Made by a program: the position numbers and the translations under genes. Shown here piece by piece: positions 24,001 to 34,473 of a DNA stretch of 64,000 nucleotides; position 1 is the stretch's first letter, and each line of letters opens with the position of its first letter. Below the pieces are notes generated by a model, which saw only the letters and a list, made by a program, of their open reading frames with translations, had not been told where the DNA came from and made no database searches. Origin of the DNA: Enchytraeus crypticus (taxonomy: Eukaryota; Annelida; Clitellata; Enchytraeida; Enchytraeidae); the NCBI GenBank assembly GCA_905160935.1, contig CAJHZI010000556.1, positions 596,001-660,000 on the forward strand. Reading direction: 5' to 3'.

Positions 24001-26753
24001 AATTAACAGGACGCTAACAAAGAAATACGAAACATAAAGGTTCGTTTTAAGGTAAGGCCAGTTTGGAATCATAGGCATATTTCAATAATGACTAAGACAC
24101 AGAGTTTGATTGCTTAAAGTACGATCATATATGCCATTCTATGTATCATTATATCAGACATTATCAACCGTCATCAACCTTGGCCCAGGTATATATGTTG
24201 GCAACTTCGCGTTGGTTGAAGAGTTGTACTACTAATTACACCTACACAATATAAGTTTACAATGTAAAATACTTATAAATTCTAATATAATTCAGTACAA
24301 AATTTGAATAATAGCTGCATAGAGCTCTAGAGCCAAGTAGACTGCAATATATAAATTAGGGCTAAAGCTTAATTCTGTAGATTATGACTTTAATAGCAGC
24401 GATAGATCAAACGCGAAAATGAATCACTCAACTATTGGTAGTTCTCAGTCTATTCGCTTAACCAATACGCTACTGTTTTTATCTCAAAAAGCAGAACAAT
24501 CATTATTGAACTATGTTAGCAATTGTATCTGGAGCACCTACTATGAACTACGTTAGCAATTGTATCTGGAGCACCTACGCTCTAGAAATTGCTACAAAAT
24601 TTCAACGAATGGAAAAGCTTCAAAAGAAGGTCTATTTGTATTCCGACTTTAAACTGGGATTCAAGGGACGATGATGATGTTAGCAGTTGTATCATAAAAA
24701 ATTAAAAGACACAGACCTGGAGTAACTGGAGTCCCAGTTCCACCTCCTGTTCCTTCATCTAGGGATTCGGAAGCGTCCGTACCTCTCCTTCTGTTCCTGC
24801 CTCCCTTATTGAACGAGCCTCTTGTCGGGATCTTGTCATACAGAACGTAACGTCTGCAGAATATTTAAAAATTTACTTTAATTTTTCCTCTTCACTTGTT
24901 AGTCGCTCATCAAACAAATTATGTGAATTTTATTCTTCAATTCTATATGCGTGAATTTTTGTTGTTTTGTGTTGGAGAACGCGTGTCAATTTATTCGAAA
25001 GTTATGGGTTCAAATCCAGATCAGGCAGAGTAAAAATTTCATCAACACCAAAATAAAATAAAATAAATTATATTAGCTAAATAATTAGAATTTGATACTT
25101 CTTGTATATTCAGAACATCGGAGTTAAATGCAGGGTAGTTTGTTATATGATTACAATAACAACAAGAACAACAACAATTAGAGTGCTACAGTCATCAATG
25201 ACAACATCGAGGACTACTGAGACAAAATCAAGCCGACGAGCAAACAGAAATTCCAAAAACGGTGCAAATTCCAAAATCCAGAAAATCAGTCCAAAGTACA
25301 GAAAACAGGACGTACCTGACCCTGGCTCTGCCTACGTCACGTATCTTGTAGAGAGGGATCTCGGTGATTCCGAGCAGATCATCGAGGCTGAGGAGGTTCC
25401 TGTGGAACACACTAACTCTAATCACATCTGAGTTCCTCGAGTCAGCGGGCAGTGGACTAAATCAAGCAATCAATCAGTTAGACATTAAGTGAATCAATTA
25501 ATTAATCAATCAATCAATTAATCAGTCAATCAATCAATCAATTAATCAGTCAATCAGTCACTTAGTCACTGATATCGCTTTCGAGTTAGGAAACTGACGT
25601 CAACCTTAGCTTTATCTGCTTTTAAATCGGTCTATCAATAAATAACTCAATAATTAAGTCAATTACTAACTAATCATAAAAAAACTAAAAAATTAAGTTT
25701 AAAGTCTGTTTTGTATCACATGGTAACATAGAATACCGTCCAACATATTCAGCTCCGTATTCGAACTGATGGCCTGAAGTTTAGTAAGAAACTCTGATAT
25801 CAGTCGCAGTCTAAACGATACTTTAATTTTATTTCAATTCAATTTTGTCTACTGTTATCGGAAACGAAATATTTATTTATTTGAGTGTACCGATATAAAA
25901 ACCGCTTACAACATATATTCTTCATTCCATGCCGGCTCCACAGTTCTCTCTTTGACAGAAGTTTTGTACGAGTCCGCGCCAAGCTGTATGACCATATAGG
26001 CGTCATTTGTGCCTACGCAAACCAAGTAAATACATATTAAGTCGTTACATTTCACAAAACTTACTATATCTAGTCAGGTAGCACAAAACTTTCAAGTTGA
26101 AAGTAGATTACGTAGCTGATAGCCATATAATCAAGCTGTCGGTGTATTTTTTTAAACGGAACCACGTATCATCGATAGACTTAATCAGTTTCCATAAGAT
26201 GCAAATGCTTTATTTCGATACATGCTCTTTTGGACTGACTTTCTGGATTTTGGAATTTCACCGTTTTTGGACCTTCTTTTTTACTCGCCGGCTTGAGTTT
26301 GACTCAATAGTGCTCGATGTAGTCATTGATGACTGTAGCACTCTAACTGTTGTTATAGTATTATTAATTATGCTCAGTCAGTATCATTAAGGTTTTGATA
26401 ATTAATTTCAGCAATCGCCAATCACATGTACGTAGGCCTAACTCAAAAATCACACATCGTCGTTAACACATAGCTAGAATTTGTAAAGTCACAACACTGG
26501 TCCAGTCTAGTGATAATAACAATAATAATAATAAAGATTTATCGTCCGTTTCCTCATACAAGGATGATGTCAGGGACGTCATACTTTGTAATATTTAATG
26601 TTGTCAGTCTATATGATCTTCTTTAAATGAATATTAACATGTAACTGATATATTATGAACGTTGATTCTTAAAAATTGGTTATATTTGAGAAAATCTATT
26701 AGAAAATTGCATACCGGCCTTGCCCTTGAGCGGTAAATTGAAGGCGCGATGAA
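19881..26753 (-). CDS. RAB11FIP2: Class I Rab11 family-interacting protein (C2 domain + Rab11-binding domain), first exon not found
   Basis: Rab11-FIPs link Rab11 on recycling endosomes to motors and membranes. Exons, 5' to 3': 26753-26715, 26012-25910, 25456-25316, 24853-24717, 23976-23827, 22708-22605, 21578-21090 and 20147-19881 (TAA). All junctions are GT-AG and in phase, giving 475 residues. The first four carry most of a C2 domain (LPLKGKAGTNDAYMVIQLG, KTSVKERTVEPAWNEEYMF, VSVFHRNLLSLDDLLGITEI), close to FIP2. A long Ser/Thr/Pro-rich linker follows. The last exon holds the Rab11-binding helix (AETYIGDLEHCVNNLVLRVM, then ESQPKIL) and a basic tail. In known FIPs this reads YIDNLLVRVMEETPNIL; here Tyr-Ile-Asp is Cys-Val-Asn. 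The C2 first strand (usually WFPTHVQVTV) should lie beyond 26753 but was not seen. FIP2, rather than FIP1/FIP5, is by resemblance of the C2 only. Confidence 0.88.
20162..20220. repeat. (TA)n microsatellite
   Basis: Long TA run 14 bp upstream of the acceptor of the last Rab11-FIP exon, so it lies in the polypyrimidine/branch region of that intron. Confidence 0.9.
20655..21070 (+). repeat. Repeat family E (SINE-like) with (GA)n tail
   Basis: AATTTAACGTCCGGTTCCTC, GCCATAAGGCACTGACAGGG, GGAAGGCAACGGGAAACCTC and GCGCCTTGAACCTGCCACTT, then ACAGTGCTCTGAAGAGAGAG and a GA run to about 21068. The tail ends 20 bp from the Rab11-FIP donor at 21090. Related copies lie at 30900-31100 and 54330-54545, with a head scrap at 4215-4290. 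The ACCTGCCA ... GTGC tail resembles family C. Confidence 0.55.
22060..22170 (+). repeat. SINE/LINE tail with (ATT)n
   Basis: CCCCTGACATCATCCTTGGA, TGAGGAAAAG, TTAAACCTTTATTTT, then ATT repeats to 22170. Confidence 0.6.
22170..22330 (+). repeat. tRNA-derived SINE-1, well preserved
   Basis: TTGGCTTCAGCCAATAGCGA, TCGGTAAGATACTTGACAGC, GGGGTTCAAATCCTAGGCTC (B box), GCCCGTCACTGACATCGCTT, then TCGAGTGAGGAAACTGACGT and an ATT-rich end. This is a good reference copy for the family. Confidence 0.85.
22850..23120 (+). repeat. SINE-2, near full length
   Basis: Head TATTGTGTCCGGGTTGTTTG, GGGCATTCGGTTGGTGAGCG and CCTAGGCTCC; tail CTATTCGTATCCCGACCCTA and GTTAAACCGGGATTCAGGGG, then GATGATGATG. Read in translation, the tail gives SIRIPTLVKPGF, the carboxy end of the RTE-like LINE protein at 52 kb. 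Confidence 0.85.
23540..23660. repeat. 31-bp tandem repeat, about 3.5 units
   Basis: Units containing TATTTAAACAGATAATAGTA then TTGATTAAAAG. Diverged relatives (AAACAGATAATAA) continue to about 23800. Confidence 0.85.
24570..24690 (+). repeat. SINE-2 fragment
   Basis: GAGCACCTACGCTCTAGAAA, GAATGGAAAAGCTTCAAAAG, ATTCCGACTTTAAACTGGGA, then GATGATG. A 38-bp sentence (CTATGAACTACGTTAGCAAT and following) at 24540 repeats the one just before it at 24502. Confidence 0.65.
25145..25305 (+). repeat. Repeat family D copy beside a Rab11-FIP donor
   Basis: Signature AATGACAACATCGAGGACTA, AACGGTGCAAATTCCAAAAT, CAGTCCAAAG. It ends about 10 bp from the 25316 splice donor. Confidence 0.6.
25490..25625 (+). 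repeat. AATC repeat plus SINE-1 tail
   Basis: AATCAATC-type repeats at 25490-25560, then CACTGATATCGCTTTCGAGT and AGGAAACTGACGTCAACC, the SINE-1 3' end without its head. Confidence 0.6.
26215..26360 (-). repeat. Repeat family D copy
   Basis: Minus-strand version of the 25145-25305 element (GGACTGACTTTCTGGATTTT, TGGAATTTCACCG, GTAGTCATTGATGACTGTAG on the plus strand). Confidence 0.6.
26525..26590 (-). repeat. (ATT)n plus LINE/SINE tail
   Basis: AATAATAATAATAA, then ATCGTCCGTTTCCTCATACA and AGGATGATGTCAGGGACGTC, the reverse complement of the tail at 39040-39120. Confidence 0.7.
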
Positions 26754-27169
26754 CTGAAATATCAAACCACTACATCTGATGATATTCAATTTTGTTCATG
26801 CATGCAAAAAATATATTTAAATAACGTAAATTTCATCTAGTCAATAAAACTGATAAGATAGGTAAGTTGGAAAAAATTACAGTAGTTCATGGGGCAAAAT
26901 ATAGCTTAGAAACAAAAAGGAGATAATTATGATACATAACCATAGTCAATAATTAGGCCTACCATAAAGAACGTTATCAAATAAACAAAATTACAAAGAA
27001 TATTAATTTGTAAATTGTATTTTAGACATATTTTGAAGAAACAAATTAATAATCATGTGCAATCACCGAACATGTGGTCTATACTTTGAACCTAATGAAT
27101 GGAAATGCCTGGTTAATGAGAGATAAGTGTGAATTGTAAATCACTTTCTCTGTATTACAAAAAAGGGAC

Positions 27170-27310
27170 GGGATATAGCGCAGTCGGTTAATCTGCCACT
27201 AAACGTCTTAAACATCGTCGAGTCCGGTTAGTACATGGATGGGTGACCACCTTGAAAGATCGTGTGTTGGCAGCTTTGAATGAAAAATCCCGTAGGTATT
27301 CAGATCATAT
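27170..27310 (+). repeat. Chimeric tRNA/5S-rRNA-derived SINE
   Basis: GGGATATAGCGCAGTCGGTT is a tRNA D-arm with an A box (TAGCGCAGTCGG). Some 40 bp later CGTCGAGTCCGGTTAGTACA and TGGATGGGTGACCACCTTGA match the internal promoter of 5S rRNA (CGTCGGGCTCGGTTAGTAC and GGATGGGTGACCGCCT). No intact tRNA or 5S gene is present. Two different Pol III promoter parts are fused. The body beyond about 27310 is unassigned. Confidence 0.65.
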
Positions 27311-27479
27311 GGTTATAAATTAGGATGTTCTGGGTCCACATATTTACTAGATATCGTCAAGGTGTTTAAAATTTCTTTCCGTGTCCTGCACACACATAAT
27401 GATACCTAGTGTAGGCTATATACGTAATATATTTCAAAAAATAGTACAGGCCTGTTTTTGTAAGCAAGAATTATATGAA

Positions 27480-27620
27480 AACTAAAACCAAAGCCAACAT
27501 TAAAGCCAAGTTTAACGACAGTTTCGTGCTTGATAGAATGTCAGAGACTTGGAGAGCACAGGATTTGAACTACGCACCTCTGATCCGCTGTCGAACAACT
27601 TGCCAATATGACACCGGCTC
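27480..27620 (-). repeat. SINE-1 variant, diverged
   Basis: Minus strand: GGCAAGTTGTTCGACAGCGG, ATCAGAGGTGCGTAGTTCAA then ATCC (B-box remnant), with a CTGTCGTTAAACTTGGC tail. A family D piece (minor form) follows at 27660-27790. Confidence 0.55.
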
Positions 27621-28997
27621 AGTTCAATTGTGCAAGCAGCAAGTGCAAGTTTACAGCACACTATAACGCACAGTATCACCGTCATCCATGACAACATCGA
27701 TTAATATCGAAGATAAGCCAAAGGTAAGGGCCAAACAATAAAAGATAAATCAAACCATGCGAATCCAAAATTTAAAAAATTAGTTCATCCAGCTATGAAT
27801 GTTGAATAAACTTCAATGAACAATCTATTGCTACAAAATTTGAGAACATTCGCGAATTAAATATGAAATTAGACTCTAATTGAACTACCTGTTACGTTGA
27901 CGTGGGTAGGGCTAAACATGTCTCTATTTCTCTTTGAGAATAAAATTCGCAGAGAAAGAACTTGTAAAACTTCTACAGTGAGAAACTTTAGCGACTACTA
28001 TTCATTGCTGTCAGACTATAATGCTGTGAATTCTATTTTGGCGAATTATCGGTTAGGCGTCTGGTTCAGAATTAAACTGCTAGAATTCTGTCACAACGCT
28101 CATCAGCATGCCATACATTCTCAAGCTCCTATTGGCCGTTGGCGACAGTTCCCTTAACTTCATTGGTTAGTAATGTCAGAGATAGGTGTAGAATAAAACC
28201 AAAACTTTTGAGTTCTTTTGACAATGTAGTTTGATACAATGTCGTTTCTCCGAGCAGTCAGGTGTAACAGCCGTGACGTAAAGCCCATAGCCCATAAAAC
28301 GTAAGTTACCATAGCTTTAGTAGTGCTTAAATAATAAAAGAGCTGGGGGCAGATGTAAACTTCGAAAGTGAATATATACTCAAGAAAAGCTGTAGTTAAT
28401 TAGTTCGTGATATCTATCTTAGTTTATCTAGTTAGCTAATTAGTTAGTTAATCTGTTGTCTGTTGGTTAAATCAGTCAGTCAATATTTATTCAGTTCATC
28501 AGTTAGTCAGACGGTTAGTCAGTCGGTCAATATGTAATTAAAATCAACGTATTATTAGAATATAATATATTGCTAACACAAGAGTATAGGCTACTGGAAC
28601 AAGTCCGCAACAGCAAAAATATTCAACTCATTGTGTCGACTTTTTCTAATAACATTATACAACGAGGCAACATTAATACCGAAAGAACCGCTGAAATTAC
28701 ACTCTGCGAATTTAGAAAATTATTTTGTAGTAAAAATTGATAGCCCAACAAGTAGGGGACAGGCCTCCTTTGAGTCACAGCGCAACCTTTATGTAGAGTT
28801 TCAGTGTATAGTAACGCATAATACATTAAATGTACAATACTTTAATTTCACGAGTCTTTATGCCTGCTCTAGCGCCTTTTGGCGCTAGCAGAGCTGTAGT
28901 ATACAGTTGTCGTGCTAATATGTTGTGTATTTTTAATTATAAGCCAATGTTACAGGTTTTGACAAACGATAAAGTCGTCCGGCACAGAATGCAGAAA

Positions 28998-29015
28998 AGA
29001 ATGCAGAGAGAAAGA

Positions 29016-29060
<45 letters not shown>

Positions 29061-29170
29061 GAGAGAGAGAGAGGAAGAGAGAGAGAGAGAGAGGAAGAGA
29101 GTGAGAGAGAGAGAAAGAGAGAGAGAGAGAGCTAGAGAGAGAGAAAGTGGAAGAGAGTGAGAGAACGAGA

Positions 29171-29221
<51 letters not shown>

Positions 29222-29222
29222 G
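28998..29222. repeat. Long (GA)n microsatellite
   Basis: Interrupted GA run with GGAA, GT and GAAA interspersions. It gives long meaningless Arg/Glu and Ser/Leu ORFs on the two strands. Confidence 0.95.
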
Positions 29223-29599
29223 GCTACTGGGATAAGCTTTACCACTATGTATATTTGCCAACCTTGAACTAAGTCTGAAGCTTTCAGATAAATTCACATA
29301 TTTTAGTGAATTGAAAATTAGAATATTGGAAATTATAATTAAAATTCTCAGTCTGTCAGCCATTGAGCTGACAAGGATTTTGTCAAGTTTTTTGACCGGT
29401 TTCAATTGATGAATTGAAATCAATTTAATCTGTCAATGGCTTGATTTGTGAGGCTTACATGTTTCTAATAATTATTGTTTACAATTATTATTATTTACAA
29501 TTATTAATTATTAATATTTCCATTTGTTCCTTAATAATCTTTTATGAAAAATATTAAAATAATTTTCTTCAAATCGCAAAATTAATTATTTATAGCGTG

Positions 29600-29770
29600 C
29601 AGAACACATCCGCTTACAATATTAGCGGTGATTAAGAAGGACCTTAAAAATGGGAGATTGACTGATGATAGGGGATTGGAGAAGGTCTATTCGTATCCCG
29701 ACCCTAGTTAAACTGGGATTCAAGGGAAAATGATGATGAAAATGATGATGATGATGTTGATGATGATGTA
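29600..29770 (+). repeat. RTE-like LINE 3' end, truncated copy
   Basis: GCGGTGATTAAGAAGGACCT translates as AVIKKDLKN, matching the LINE at 52.08 kb. Then come GACTGATGATAGGGGATTGG, TATTCGTATCCCGACCCTAG, TTAAACTGGGATTCAAGGGA and GAT repeats. Because it keeps coding sequence upstream of the SINE-2 junction, it is a 5'-truncated LINE rather than SINE-2. Confidence 0.7.
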
Positions 29771-30899
29771 GAATACAGTAGCTGATTGTATCCGTACTGG
29801 AAAGCCTTTCAATTACTATGATATAATTATATAAAGAAATATGGCACTGTATGTACAGTGGTGATAGAGGATGTTCTTCATCTTAGAGTGACACAAACAA
29901 AACAAAGCTCATAGTGCCTTAGAGTTAAAATGATGATGATGATGTTTGAATATTTTCTGAAATATGAATTACACTGTATAATTGTATACTTACAAAACAT
30001 GAAAATATAAGTATGAAGATATAAGTGCATGTTATATATCAATAGTGTCTGGTGCATTAATTAGGCATGTAAGGCCTATACTTGTACATGCCTATACTAT
30101 ACTTTACATTCAATAATTTACAACCTGAATATAAATGTACTTGTATTTGTAAACTACTGACCGAAGTTGGCCGACCAATATATACTAGCAGTGATTTTAT
30201 TACTAAGATAGATGCCTCGTTAACTTAAGTGGTTTGAACGACAAGGCAATCGTCAGTAAGGCAATTCTTAGCTAAATACCTTGCATATTTCGTGGTATTT
30301 AAGCCAACAAAATGGCTTCAAAGCAACCCAAAGTACATAAAATGAGCAGAACCATAAAAGCAAACCTCGATTAGAGAGAATAAATTCAAACGGCATGAAT
30401 CACGTTGTGTTGATTAAGTTTAAGTTCTTGTTGTCAGATCTTCGCATGAACCTTGTGAGGCTGTGATTATATTGGGTCGTCGTTGATCACACTAAACGAG
30501 CGTGGCATCTCCTGCGAGTGAGGAATCAGACGTTAAATTCTTGTTGGTATAGTGACTGATTCGTTGATTTATTGTTTCATTGATAAGACTATCTCTTCAG
30601 CTGATGCACACATGCAAATAGATATCAGTGCAGAATGCACCAATGTGTTAACTTTTACCACACTTTGGACATATTTAGTGAGAACCAAATGACGCTTATT
30701 TTGATTAAGAAACGTAACTAACTTTTAAACTGTTAGACTTTTGTACGTTTAAGTAATTAATAATAGTTTTTAGCAATTTTGAAATTTAGAGTAATTTCAA
30801 CTTACTTAAATTTGTAGTTGATATTAGTGTCCCTGGATCACTATGACACTATCTCATATATCGAAGATTAACTGCACTCTTTTACTAGATAACTAACGA

Positions 30900-31100
30900 G
30901 ATTTCGAGGAACCCAACGGAAAACCAGCTCACAAATCAAAAATTGTGAAGGCTAGGATTACTTTAGATTCTTGAAAAACACAAATATTTTGACGGATTCA
31001 ACCTGACATGTTGATTCGATAAGGTGTTCTAAATTTAATGAGCGTGAAAACAAATTATGAGTATCAATACGCACATGGACTCTCTATTAAAACATGATAT
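30900..31100 (+). repeat. Repeat family E scrap
   Basis: GTTGATTCGATAAGGTGTTC, TGAGCGTGAAAACAAATTAT, GAGTATCAATACGCACATGG are parallel to 20950-21010. Confidence 0.4.
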
Positions 31101-32289
31101 AGAGATAAAAGTAGTTTCACATGTTATTTTTTAGAATTAAAAGTAAATATACTTTTAACGTTTGTGTTCTCTTTGCCGTAACACTTTGAAAAAACACTAT
31201 GGCCGTATACAGGATATGCAAGACGTTCGATCTTGTTCGATCTTATTAAATAATGTATATATAGATATAGGCCTATCTATGTAGCAATCTATTGTGTAAT
31301 TGTGTATATGTACAAAATATTTTACAGTTCGCAAATAGAATATAAAATAAATGAGAAAACTTTGTCCTGTACCCTCCACTATGAATCACGTCTTCAGAGC
31401 AAAACATCGACACGAGAATACGTTAGGACTAAAGTGCTTACATCGTTTGATAATGTCACTCTTTCAAAGATTTTATTAATTGAAGCAATCATATTAGTCG
31501 CTTTATCAGATAAAATTTGATGTAGTAAATATAATACCGCCAACTGTCATGTTCTACCACTTTACATGTATGGCTTAACTTTGCTACTTAATCGATCATC
31601 AAGCCATACAAATTCTCGTTTTCCTTAACCAATGCACGCTCAACCCATAAAAATAAATCCGCGTCTTAATTTTTTAAAGGCAATGTTGAGGTTCCACCTG
31701 ATACGAAAAAATGATAAGAATTCCAGGATTGGATAGGCCTAATAAGAAAACTTAGAAATGATAATTAAATTTAAAGGATGATATTTTTGAAGAACGATTA
31801 TTAATGTTAAGATTAAACTGGATATAAGATCATAAATTGTATCCCAAGGAATGATCCTTTTTAATAACCACTAATATGATTTCCTTCCCTTAATTGCTTT
31901 GTTTTCAGAATTCTGCCCTATTATTTTTCTTACAATTGACGTTCTAGCAGCAACCTGACGATGTGATATTGATATACTGCTGATGACGATAGATAACCTA
32001 GAGATAAGTAACACGGTTGTTATCTGAAGATGATTATTGCTAGTCAATTTCTGCGATATGTCGCCTACGATATTCTCATTTTTATTTACTGATGTCCTCA
32101 TGTCTGTACCGTCTAGACCTGCTTATACTGTATAGAACGTTTCTGTTTATGTTTCTACAGTAGCTTCCTTGTAATAAATAGTAATAGCCTTCCCATGTAT
32201 AACTATAAATTTGTAGGAGGATGACTGATACGAACTGTAGTTTGCAGTAGAAGTATCTGTCATATCTGTTGCATATATCGATGAATATT

Positions 32290-32455
32290 TTACAGACATC
32301 TTGGCTCCAGCCAGTGGTGATGTAGGTAAGATATTCGACCGCGAACGGTATGTGCGAGGTTCAAATCCTAGGCTCGCCCTTCACTGACATCGCTATCGAG
32401 TGAGGAAATTGACGTTAAATTTAGCTTTCTTTACCAGCTTTTAAATGTTTTCAAA
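32290..32455 (+). repeat. tRNA-derived SINE-1
   Basis: TTGGCTCCAGCCAGTGGTGA, TAAGATATTCGACCGCGAAC, GAGGTTCAAATCCTAGGCTC (B box), TCACTGACATCGCTATCGAG, TGAGGAAATTGACGTTAAAT. Confidence 0.85.
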
Positions 32456-34094
32456 CGAAATTTAGATTATATTTAAACATTTTAGAGATGAAAAATAATA
32501 GCATGTGAAGAAAATCTTTTCGCACAAGTATGCACTATAGTTTAATAAATTACGTTTAAAATTTAATGTTCTATATCCTATTGTTACGGCTACGTTTTTG
32601 TATTTAGCGTGTAATATTATGACATAATTTTTCTCATGGCGGGAAGAGTTCAATCTAGATATGCTCTCCTTAATTTACAGACAGTGAGATTGTCCAAATA
32701 TGGATGTTAAAGTGAACTTGTCATTTTATTGTTACATTTTAATATTAGTAATCTTATTATGTTTATTATAATTCGTTTATTTCTATGATATCTGACACAA
32801 TGAAGAACTCTTACACAGTTTGAAAAGCACATGCAGGTACTTTCGGATAAACACAGGTAAAAGCGGTATACAAGTACAAATATCAATCGTAACTTTAATA
32901 GCAGTCTCTTCAAAGCATCCTAATAACGAAGTAGTTATTGTCACTCATAGTCTGCACAGTTTTAAGAGGGAACATAAAAGTATGGGCTCTATCTCTAAGT
33001 TACGTAGATATTATTTTCTTGTCATTCAGAAATACTTAATGAAGTGTTTTGGTATTGCTGTATCGAGATGCGTCGGTGATTTCTAGTTTGTGTCCCAGGT
33101 AGAGAAAGCTGAATCACTACTATTTCAAGAACTTCAATATAATCTGCTATTTGTATCAGTGATAGTTTTTCGTGTGTAATACAACATCTGTTCTCTAGTA
33201 TTAGACTCTACGGCTTATTTGTACAGGCGTCAAGTAACTAAGAGATTAGCACACCCATTATTAGCTGCTTAATAAGTTATCGTAGTAGAGTGGTCTGTTA
33301 TTTAAAGCATTGTGTATAGGTTGACTTTTACTATACATGTAGATGACTAGCCTTCACTCTGTAATGAAAGTAAGATAGTAGGCCTAAATCGTTTCTGGTA
33401 GAACCTAGCAAGAAGCGTTTGTACCAAACATTGAAAATCTTTGAAATGCAACTTCAGTTAAGACAGTGATGCATCCGTGACTTACTGAGCTCGTGATAGT
33501 ACATTGCTCTACATTTTAATTTACTCAATGAATTACGTAAATTAGCTACAATTTTATATTGAAAATAGTAATGATGGAGAGTGTTATTCAAATTTTAAAA
33601 TGTATTTTATAGTATCATTATTTGCAGTAGCTTTATATAAGAAAAACTCTTAGTTTGTTGACGTTATTTTAAACATATTATAGACAAATATATTATAGCA
33701 GAAAAGTAAAATGTTATTCTGCAAAGCCTGCAACTAGTCTGCATTAGTTAAAACTTTTTCGGTATTTCAAGATAGTCTTCAAGCTTATTTTAAACTATAC
33801 TATATAACATTTATTCTTTATACTTAGTTACTACATTTAATACATTTCATAGAAAATTCTATAAAATAAACTTATCTCTAGTGTATTAAATTTAATTTGA
33901 GTGATTATCATCAATTACAGTTAGCCGGGTTCATCAAATTTTGGCTATTTGAGTTCTTTAAAATACTCGTAATAGTTTCTTAAATTAAGCAATAAATTCA
34001 AACTTCTCAAAAAAATACGTCAAGATTAACAAATTTGAGTCAATTCTGGGAAGTCACAAAAATTTACCGAATGAGGATAATACCGACAATCAGA

Positions 34095-34427
34095 AGCCTA
34101 ACTATCAATTCTATCATAATTCTATCATAATTCTCTCATAATTCTATCATAATTCCATCATAATTCTATCATAATTCTATCATAATTCTCTCATAATTCT
34201 ATCATAATTCTATCATAATTCTATCATAATTCTATCATAATTCTATCATAATTCTCTCATAATTCTATCATAATTCCATCATAATTCTATCATAATTCTA
34301 TCATAATTCTCTCATAATTCTATCATAATTCTATCATAATTCTATCATAATTCCATCATAATTCTATCATAATTCTCTCATAATTCTATCATAATTCTCT
34401 CATAATTCTATCATAATTCTATCATAA
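34095..34427. repeat. 11-bp minisatellite, about 30 units, just upstream of SLC51A
   Basis: Unit ATAATTCTATC with CTATC, CTCTC and CCATC variants in a non-random order. The array ends about 47 bp before the SLC51A start codon, so it lies in the promoter or 5' UTR. Confidence 0.95.
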
Positions 34428-34473
34428 ATCAATTTTATCATCATTCTGCTTAAATATTCTGAATGCTGTGAGA

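Larger units (their letters stand above)
26760..34460. other. Long stretch between Rab11-FIP exons and SLC51A, no exon identified
   Basis: About 7.7 kb should hold the missing Rab11-FIP first exon and the SLC51A promoter, but I recognise neither. Contents seen: the chimeric SINE and repeats listed separately, AATTAGTTAGT/GTCAGTCAGT repeats at 28435-28530, a GA block, LINE tails, and AT-rich unique DNA. CGGCCAATAGGAG at about 28133 (minus) is a CCAAT-type motif without other support. Confidence 0.4.

Noticed and set aside
28950-29423. Ser/Leu-rich and Arg/Glu-rich ORFs
   Set aside because: Translation of a (GA)n microsatellite.
34095-34427. CRISPR-like regular repeats
   Set aside because: Units are directly adjacent 11-mers without spacers, in a metazoan gene context.
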